Of a stretch of DNA of 9,400 nucleotides, positions 5,285-9,400 are shown in pieces. Each line of letters begins with the position of its first letter. Positions within the stretch are counted from its first letter, which is position 1. The DNA lies in NCBI GenBank assembly GCA_964573475.1, contig CAZNJT010000061.1, positions 1-9,400 on the forward strand, in the 5' to 3' direction. The notes under the pieces are model-generated. The model was not told the origin of the DNA. It was given only the letters and a program-made list of their open reading frames with translations, and did not search any database. The DNA comes from CAVZKK01 sp964573475. GTDB lineage: Archaea; Thermoproteota; Bathyarchaeia; Bathyarchaeales; Bathycorpusculaceae. The translations under genes and the position numbers were made by a program.

Positions 5285-6232
5285 ATGAGTACCTGTGAGA
5301 CAGTACGGCAAAACATTAGAGACATAAATGCATATGTCGCAAAGTTTTCTCATGAACAACGAAGTGCAGCGGTCGAACTTCTATTTTCCAAGGCATTATC
5401 ATTCGTGTTTCATTTACCATTCTATACTTCTGAAAATAACGATTCAAATGTTCTAAACAAGATCGTTTGGAATGGACAAAATGAGTCTGCTCCTATCTGC
5501 AGTGCAAACACTGGTGCAGATAGCATCGTGTTTGCCAGAAACTTCGATGTCTTAGTAGAAATCACTCGCCGAACAGGAGCAAATCAATGGAAACTCGAAT
5601 TTGGCCCTGCTTTGAGACACATGAGCGAATATCTAACCCAAACTGGAAGATTAAAGGATTCTGTCCATCTCCTGTTGATAGCTCCCGAAATTCACTCAGA
5701 TACATTTAACTCAATACGCCAAAAACAGATTGAAGAAGATAACATTATACCGATGACTTTCGACAATGTTGAAAAGATTGCAGAAGTGTGCTCTCTTGCT
5801 ATTGGTTTAAGACATGTTGACTTGAAAAACCTGTTTGGCATTTTAGCGGACAACATTAGGAAAATTGACAATCTGCATGAATATGTTGCTAAGTCGGAAG
5901 AAGATGTACTCAAATGGCAAAAGGACCTTCTGAGATATAACAGGTTGGCTTTTCTTGGAATCAAAGGATACAAAGTGTTCAAGAACAGGCAAGCAAGGAT
6001 ATTGACTGCATCAGACATCGTAACCGAGCTTAACACTCAAAAAGATGTCCAATCATACTTTAAGATATTAGGAAAACTTCCAAGCAGAACTGATGTAAGT
6101 GACGGATTGCTGATATTTGGCTTTGGTTGTCAACAAGGATTGCTTGAGCATGATCCTATTCTATCAATTGCAAGTGAACTTGATATACAGAAAAGAATGG
6201 AAGAGATAGTTGAAAACATTAAACAGGCTTAG
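5285..6232 (+). CDS. Putative restriction-type endonuclease (AlwI-like PD-(D/E)XK)
   Basis: A 315-residue protein counted from ATG 5285, two bases after the previous stop, with GGAGCAGG about ten bases upstream; a TTG at 5249 would extend it by 12 residues into the preceding gene and is less likely. Residues 76-113 hold NTGADSIVFARNFDVLVEIT followed by RRTGANQWKLEFGPALRHM. A glycine-rich strand with D79, a second strand ending V-E-I-T (E92), then G-x-x-Q and an E-x-x-P-x-x-R-H-like element is the signature I associate with AlwI-type restriction endonucleases; K103 could supply the lysine. SVHLLLIAPEIHSDTF (126-141) would be the next core strand. The C-terminal half is helical and unassigned. 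No methyltransferase gene accompanies it, so it is not a classical restriction-modification enzyme; the ParB-like partners may provide targeting. Last gene of its operon. Confidence 0.6.
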   Translation: MSTCETVRQNIRDINAYVAKFSHEQRSAAVELLFSKALSFVFHLPFYTSENNDSNVLNKIVWNGQNESAPICSANTGADSIVFARNFDVLVEITRRTGANQWKLEFGPALRHMSEYLTQTGRLKDSVHLLLIAPEIHSDTFNSIRQKQIEEDNIIPMTFDNVEKIAEVCSLAIGLRHVDLKNLFGILADNIRKIDNLHEYVAKSEEDVLKWQKDLLRYNRLAFLGIKGYKVFKNRQARILTASDIVTELNTQKDVQSYFKILGKLPSRTDVSDGLLIFGFGCQQGLLEHDPILSIASELDIQKRMEEIVENIKQA

Positions 6233-6273
6233 CACTTTTGTCAAACACGGACTAGGACTGTGGTATTACTGAT

Positions 6274-7077
6274 CTAAATGACACATTCGCTACTGCATAA
6301 CCGTTTGACGTGTATTTCTGGAAGAGGTTCGTTATTCTCTAGTTTTTCTTGGAGCCCCCTGAGGGTTAGCTTCATCAATTTTTGTTTTGGAAAATGCTTC
6401 GAGTTTTCTTCTAATATCATTGCTTTTAGGTAAAGGTCTCTATGTTGTTCAAATAGTTCTATCCATCTTGAAAGTGAGTTAAAGGGGCAGAAGAAGCAAC
6501 CACTTCTAACAGGTATTGGAAAATCGTAATCAGATAAGCAAATTATGTCTACACAGTCCTGTCGTGTCAGTTTATTCTCAATTAATGGGAAGGTATTGGA
6601 AACATATTCAACACCGCTTTCACGCATCCTGTCTCGTTCTTCGTAGGCTATGCCCAAGTACTGGTTGACGTGTGCCTTGAGTGAGCGATAATAGGAATAA
6701 ATCGGTGTAATTTTGTAGTCTCTGGTAGACCAACGCCAAACTTGAGAAGGTATTACCTTTCGCCACATGCATTTGTCATATAAAGTTCCATTTTTTGACC
6801 TGACAATTCTAAGCGGAATATCGTGTTTAGATAAGTAGTCGTCTACAATTTTAAGGTGTTTATATGTCTCAGGAACTTCGCCACCAGTATCAGCAAAAAC
6901 AACTTCATCCAATGGGTAATGATTATTAACCAAGAAGACGAGAAGAGCTGTTGAATTGAGACCAGCCCCAAAACTAAGTATATATTTCTCATTGTTGTGA
7001 TTACAGTTATGCAGTAGGCACTTCACAATATAGTTCTCCTGCAATGTCCTGCATAACTGTAATTCTGCATTCTGCAT
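6274..7077 (-). CDS. PAPS reductase / ATP-pyrophosphatase family protein (IbrA/DndC-like group)
   Basis: A 267-residue protein. YILSFGAGLNSTALL (32-46) is the PP-loop (S-G-G-x-D-S-T type, here G-A-G-L-N-S-T) that binds the alpha phosphate of ATP, and EVVFADTGGEVPETY follows as the second strand of the fold. WRWSTRDYKITPIY (114-127) corresponds to the C-T-x-x-x-K region of the phage and IbrA-like group, but the cysteine is Ser117. VRSGCFFCPF (190-199) keeps a C-x-x-C pair that may bind metal, and C261 and C265 form another pair near the C-terminus. Such proteins activate a substrate by adenylation, in sulfate reduction, DNA phosphorothioation (DndC) or undefined phage functions. At 267 residues it is shorter than DndC. 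It lies 18 bases after the membrane-protein gene and is therefore cotranscribed with it; it converges on the nuclease operon. Confidence 0.82.
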   Translation of the reverse strand: MQNAELQLCRTLQENYIVKCLLHNCNHNNEKYILSFGAGLNSTALLVFLVNNHYPLDEVVFADTGGEVPETYKHLKIVDDYLSKHDIPLRIVRSKNGTLYDKCMWRKVIPSQVWRWSTRDYKITPIYSYYRSLKAHVNQYLGIAYEERDRMRESGVEYVSNTFPLIENKLTRQDCVDIICLSDYDFPIPVRSGCFFCPFNSLSRWIELFEQHRDLYLKAMILEENSKHFPKQKLMKLTLRGLQEKLENNEPLPEIHVKRLCSSECVI

Positions 7078-7095
7078 AAAAATCCTTCGAAAGCT

Positions 7096-7551
7096 TTAGC
7101 TAGGCGGATAGAGGAAAGGCCATCTCAAAACTATGAAAGTCACCCATATTGCCAGAAAGGCCAGAGGAAGGACGTATGCTAGCTTCCTCATTTCAATTCC
7201 CCCTAGATCTTTTGGATATACGTCAGGGGTATGTGTTTTTTCTGCATATACCCTCGCTTGAGTCTTATAGTACAGAACATACTTGCTGCTCCTGTGTTGG
7301 ATGAGAAGCCAAACAAGACTCAGAGTCGCGCCTAGTAGGGCAATAAGTATTTGGAACTGAACAAGTTGAACGCCCTCGACAGGCTTTTGACCGTAGGCCA
7401 CGAACAGTATGCCTATCACGACCAAGAAGTAGCTGTTTCGATTCCAATGAAGTGTTGCTTCTGCATCTTGCCGTTCCCTGAACAGTTTCAGCTTTTCTAA
7501 GTCATCTGGGTTTGCAGAGGCTGAAGCACCAGACATAAGATTTCGCCCCAT
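7096..7551 (-). CDS. Three-helix membrane protein, possibly RipA-like
   Basis: A 151-residue protein with a charged N-terminal helix (DDLEKLKLFRERQDAEA, 16-32), HWNRNSYFLVVIGILFVAYG (35-54, first membrane helix), QFQILIALLGATLSLVWLLI (65-84, second), a soluble stretch with SSKYVLYYKTQARVYAE, and LAYVLPLAFLAIWVTFIVLR (124-143, third). The W-x-R-x-S-Y-F motif entering the first helix and the L-G-x-x-x-S-x-x-W motif in the second recall the RipA-type octameric membrane proteins and other small conflict-system membrane proteins, a resemblance from memory only. The start at ATG 7551 has no ribosome-binding site but follows the TATA box by about 21 bases; a second ATG five codons on (7536) is equally possible. 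It is the first gene of a two-gene operon with the PAPS-reductase relative. A pore-like or anchoring role is inference. Confidence 0.65.
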   Translation of the reverse strand: MGRNLMSGASASANPDDLEKLKLFRERQDAEATLHWNRNSYFLVVIGILFVAYGQKPVEGVQLVQFQILIALLGATLSLVWLLIQHRSSKYVLYYKTQARVYAEKTHTPDVYPKDLGGIEMRKLAYVLPLAFLAIWVTFIVLRWPFLYPPS

Positions 7552-7567
7552 ACAAGTTGCCTGATTT

Positions 7568-7580
7568 CTTTATAAATTTC
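7568..7580 (-). promoter_or_regulatory. TATA box of the membrane protein / PAPS-reductase-like operon
   Basis: The minus strand reads GAAATTTATAAAG, a near-ideal archaeal BRE plus TATA box. Initiation about 25 bases downstream falls at or just after the ATG at 7551, predicting a leaderless transcript or use of the second ATG at 7536. Confidence 0.6.
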
Positions 7581-7630
7581 ACTCAAGTCCGCGACATCGC
7601 CGCAGTAATGTTGCACCTGTTTTGCAGTTA

Positions 7631-7854
7631 CTATCTTATGACTACTCGCTTTTTGATTTGTTTTTCCCATTCTTCGTAGCTCAAAATTCCCTTCTCTTCT
7701 AATAATTCAACCAAAGCAGAAAGCATAGTATCAAAGACATCTAGTTTCCCACCTCCTTTTAGGGAGATGAGAGGTAAATCTGATAGTAGAAAATTACGCC
7801 TTATCTTCCGTTAATTTTACCCTATTGCTCTGAGTCTACCTGAAGGGTACTCAT
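7631..7854 (-). pseudogene. Broken small gene (about 70 codons) with stop and frameshift
   Basis: From ATG 7854 the minus strand reads MSTLQVDSEQ, a TAG, then GKINGR and a TAA. In the next frame it continues coherently from 7810 as NFLLSDLPLISLKGGGKLD, VFDTMLSALVELLEEKGILS and YEEWEKQIKKRVVIR to a TAG at 7631-7633. The second frame has no ATG, GTG or TTG before the internal Met (codon at 7723), and its content (LISLKGGGKLDVFD, LVELLEEKGIL) is strongly protein-like. Joining the two frames gives one roughly 70-residue protein, so I read this as a gene disabled by one stop and one frameshift. I do not recognise the family. Sequencing error could explain the frameshift but not easily the TAG as well. 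A GGAGGTGGG within the frame encodes part of the GGG stretch and is probably not a ribosome-binding site. Confidence 0.5.
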
Positions 7855-7880
7855 ATCTTTTTTTTAGTCAACTGCTAGTC

Positions 7881-7900
7881 GTTGCCGCGCCAGCGGCAAC
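7881..7900. repeat. Perfect GC-rich hairpin
   Basis: GTTGCCGC and GCGGCAAC form a perfect eight-pair stem around the loop GCCA. A second stem GCCAGC/GCTGGC (7906-7911 and 7933-7938) follows directly. Neither strand has a T-run right after the hairpin, so it is not a standard terminator. It stands out in an AT-rich region and could be an RNA structure, a protein-binding site or the end of a lost element. Confidence 0.55.
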
Positions 7901-7947
7901 ATTCAGCCAGCTTCTTCAACCTGAATTTTTCTGCTGGCGTTCAGTTA

Positions 7948-8095
7948 TCAGTTTAAAAAAAAAGATAAAACTTTACCCCAACCATTACTGAACCGCGAGT
8001 TTGAACGTAGACCTGACTACGGTGTAATGGTAGCCCGGGATACGTGACTTATCTCGTTTAAATTTCTCACTTCGCCGCGTGCTTTTTCTAGGATT
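7948..8095 (-). pseudogene. Frameshifted copy of the 35-codon gene (right member of inverted pair)
   Basis: Bases 7965-8042 are the reverse complement of 2515-2590 with about eleven substitutions and a two-base insertion (CG). On the minus strand the frame reads RDKSRIPGYHYTVVRSTFKL, then is shifted by the insertion; removing the CG continues as GSVMVGVKFYLFFLN and a stop, against GSVVVGVKFYAHTH in the left copy. The insertion otherwise forces an early TAA after AVQ. Similarity fades upstream of IPGY. A run of nine T on the minus strand (7963-7955) lies in its final codons and could act as a terminator. Another minus-strand frame (8106-8017) opens MLDRILEKARGEVRNLNEIS and could be an upstream part of the same broken gene, but this is unproven. 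Confidence 0.5.
7965..8042 (-). repeat. Right arm of the inverted repeat
   Basis: Partner of 2515-2590, in opposite orientation, with a CG insertion that breaks the reading frame. The arms enclose the TIR, ParB-like and PAPS-reductase-like operons but not the NERD gene. Confidence 0.8.
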
Positions 8096-8345
8096 CTATC
8101 AAGCATTACGTTATCAAACAAACTAAAACGGTATAGTGAAAGCAAAGAGTAAACGATACTAGCTCAACTCCTTTCACTTTTCTTGGTTGGATAAAACTTT
8201 ACCCCCAAACCCAAACTTGGGAGAGTCGCGCCTGAGAACGTTTTGCTGAATATTATGCTCCTAAGGTAATGAGACTGTTACGTGAAGTTGGGCTTAAATG
8301 TGAAGTAAACGTATATCTACATAGGCAGTTCAGGTCGTATTACCT

Positions 8346-9080
8346 TTGAAGACAGTGCCGTTTCCATCAGGAAACTACCTGAAAAAGGAGACTCAAAAGA
8401 ACTTAATCCTAACTATTCTATGTGATGTTACATTACTGGTCATAATATTAATTTCGACTCCGAGACTTCCTACCAGAATAGACGTGGGAGATTTTGACAC
8501 GTCACTCGCTTTAACGGCAATTTTTCCAACCCTGGGGATTTACTACTATCTAAAGAAATACCAAAACTGCAGGCAAGGGATGAAAGGGGAACAAAGAGTC
8601 AGACAATTTCTCGAATCTAAGCTCAACGACAGCTACTATCTCATAAACGACATTGAATATATTAATGATAGAGGCAGCAAAGAGAACATAGACCACATCG
8701 TTTTGGGTCCTAACGGAATATTCGCTATAGAAACCAAAGACTATCGGGGGAAAATAACATGCAAAGGTAGCTATTGGGCTGTCCCTTTTCCCTTTGGACG
8801 CAGTCCTAGCAGCCAAGCAAAGGGTAGCGCCTATTGGGTTAAGCGAGCAATTGACGCTTCTCGAGCCTTAGAGAATTTGAGGGTCTGGGTTGACCCAATT
8901 GTTGTTTTCTCCAACCCTGATGCAGAATTGGAAACCATAGACCCAGAAGTTGAAGTGGTAAAGCTTGAAAGCTTGGTTGATTCTATAACATCAATTAACC
9001 GCTACAGTTTTTCTCCAGATCAACTGAAGGCCATAGTGGACGGAATCCTGAAAAAAGCGCGGATGCAGATGAATAAGTGA
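8346..9080 (+). CDS. NERD-domain membrane protein
   Basis: A 244-residue protein. Two N-terminal membrane helices, NLILTILCDVTLLVIILIS (19-37) and LALTAIFPTLGIYYYLKKY (54-72), precede a NERD (nuclease-related) domain. That domain shows MKGEQRVRQFLESKL (79-93), YYLINDIEYI (97-106), ENIDHIVLGPNGIFAIETKD (113-132) and a later AKGSAYWVKRA element following SSQ. D116, E129 and K131 form the D...E-x-K set expected of a PD-(D/E)XK-type fold, and Q157 is the usual downstream glutamine. NERD proteins are thought to process DNA, and several occur in defence islands, but direct biochemistry is scarce. The start is uncertain: TTG 8346 gives MKTVPFPSGN, and a GTG three codons later is an alternative; there is no strong ribosome-binding site. 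Monocistronic. The two helices suggest a cytosolic nuclease domain held at the membrane. Confidence 0.85.
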   Translation: MKTVPFPSGNYLKKETQKNLILTILCDVTLLVIILISTPRLPTRIDVGDFDTSLALTAIFPTLGIYYYLKKYQNCRQGMKGEQRVRQFLESKLNDSYYLINDIEYINDRGSKENIDHIVLGPNGIFAIETKDYRGKITCKGSYWAVPFPFGRSPSSQAKGSAYWVKRAIDASRALENLRVWVDPIVVFSNPDAELETIDPEVEVVKLESLVDSITSINRYSFSPDQLKAIVDGILKKARMQMNK

Positions 9081-9100
9081 GAAACAACCCTTAATGCTAC

Positions 9101-9204
9101 CCTTTTTCATGTTCTTTTCGTGAAAAGACTACGAAATGCGTGTTATTAGCGTCGCGACAAATTTAGTGTTGCCAAATTGAAATCCGATTTTGTGAGGCTC
9201 AATT
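9101..9204 (+). repeat. Right direct repeat flanking the accessory block
   Basis: Partner of 2206-2312. The two copies bracket all of the TIR, ParB-like, nuclease, PAPS-reductase-like and NERD genes, about 6.8 kb. Their divergence means they are not a fresh target duplication. Confidence 0.75.
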
Positions 9205-9262
9205 TATCATCACATCTTCTTAGGTATTCGTTTGGCAAGACATTAGCCGAAATGGCAAACAT
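9146..9262 (-). CDS. Small hypothetical protein, 38 residues (intact right repeat copy)
   Basis: The minus-strand frame from ATG 9262 to TAA 9146 encodes MFAISANVLPNEYLRRCDDK then LSLTKSDFNLATLNLSRR. AGGAGGT lies nine bases before the ATG and a TATA box lies further upstream, so it has the full signals of an expressed gene despite its size. A decayed copy at 2206-2372 keeps LSLTKSD, a one-codon indel and the stop position. No known family, signal peptide or membrane segment; there is one cysteine. The sequence after the stop (9101-9145) is also conserved between copies, including a TTTCGT/ACGAAA hairpin. It might be a peptide antitoxin, a regulator or a remnant of a mobile gene; the data do not decide. 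Confidence 0.5.
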   Translation of the reverse strand: MFAISANVLPNEYLRRCDDKLSLTKSDFNLATLNLSRR

Positions 9263-9271
9263 AAACCTGCA

Positions 9272-9313
9272 ACCTCCTATCATTATTACAAGTTTCTAAC
9301 TTTATAACTTTCT
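9272..9313 (-). promoter_or_regulatory. TATA box and Shine-Dalgarno for the 38-residue gene
   Basis: On the minus strand GAAAGTTATAAAGTT (9313-9299) provides BRE and TATA elements, and AGGAGGT (9278-9272) lies nine bases before the ATG. Predicted initiation about 25 bases after the TATA box falls next to the Shine-Dalgarno motif. Confidence 0.5.
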
Positions 9314-9400
9314 AAACCAAAAGAAAAAATGAAGTTTATCAAATTTTACCTTGATCTATAAAGTAGAAAATAGAAACCTTTAGGGTCTTACACATTCGGC
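9314..9400. other. AT-rich right edge, no gene seen
   Basis: No convincing frame on either strand. A plus-strand ATG near 9329 opens only nine codons (MKFIKFYLD). The stretch is AT-rich and probably contains upstream regulatory sequence for the minus-strand small gene. Confidence 0.35.

Larger units (their letters stand above)
7855..8345. other. Gene-poor stretch with hairpin, repeat copy and fragments
   Basis: This interval holds the hairpin at 7881-7900, the frameshifted small-gene copy at 7948-8095 and, at 8191-8205, a third occurrence of ATAAAACTTTACCCC. On the minus strand the third occurrence again encodes GVKFY (in LGLGVKFYPTKKSERS and a stop), like the other two copies, but similarity outside that word is slight. 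On the plus strand, ATG 8269 opens a 26-codon frame (MRLLREVGLKCEVNVYLHRQ...) whose TGA overlaps the TTG start of the NERD gene; it might be a leader frame but is unsupported. TATATC at 8310-8315 is a possible TATA box for that gene. Confidence 0.35.

Noticed and set aside
7965..8042. Inverted-repeat arm as a structured RNA (ACCATTAC/GTAATGGT stem)
   Set aside because: The stem is only partly maintained in the other copy, while codon-level conservation is clear.
8017..8106. 29-codon minus-strand frame MLDRILEKARG... as an independent gene
   Set aside because: It overlaps the frameshifted repeat copy, has no ribosome-binding site and no second copy to test coding; kept only as possible debris of the same gene.
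1..9400. CRISPR array, rRNA or complete insertion sequence
   Set aside because: No regularly spaced short repeats, no rRNA-like sequence and no transposase gene were seen on either strand.

Overview
The window looks archaeal. Its first gene is a DUF763 protein, which is common in archaea. Several genes have AT-rich TATA-like boxes placed for leaderless or short-leader transcripts, tRNA-derived sequence carries an encoded CCA, and TTG starts appear to be used. The base composition and gene set would fit a TACK-type archaeon such as a Bathyarchaeia member, but no marker gene here settles the lineage.

Layout. Positions 1-1300 are housekeeping-like: the end of a DUF763 gene, then a decayed cation-exchanger fragment, then a small 4-oxalocrotonate tautomerase with its own promoter. 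Positions 1300-2650 are a graveyard with boundary signals: a winged-helix C-terminal scrap, a truncated tyrosine integrase, a 77-residue orphan, the 3' end of a leucine-type tRNA, a decayed copy of a small gene, and a 35-codon reading frame. Positions 2646-7551 hold three operons that look like defence or mobile-element accessory modules. (i) Minus strand: a membrane-anchored TIR protein followed by a PD-(D/E)XK-like nuclease. (ii) Plus strand, divergent from (i): a ParB-like protein, a second ParB-like protein lacking the catalytic domain, and a 315-residue protein with an AlwI-like nuclease motif. (iii) Minus strand, convergent with (ii): a three-helix membrane protein followed by a PAPS-reductase/ATP-pyrophosphatase-family enzyme. 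Positions 7552-8345 contain a broken small gene, a GC-rich perfect hairpin and a frameshifted copy of the 35-codon frame. A NERD-domain membrane protein follows at 8346-9080, then an apparently intact 38-residue gene on the minus strand.

How the parts relate. The accessory block lies between two diverged copies of one small minus-strand gene (about 2206-2372 and 9101-9262), and inside it is a second pair of related small frames in opposite orientation (2498-2605 and 7948-8095). This, with the tRNA fragment and integrase remnant next to the left edge, suggests a gene block assembled by integration and recombination. The most notable element is the ParB-like / ParB-like paralogue / nuclease operon. 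A PAPS-reductase relative lies next to it, recalling the IbrA-IbrB pairing of PAPS-reductase-like and ParB-like proteins. TIR, nuclease and NERD genes nearby make a defence island the best reading, but no activity is shown by sequence alone.
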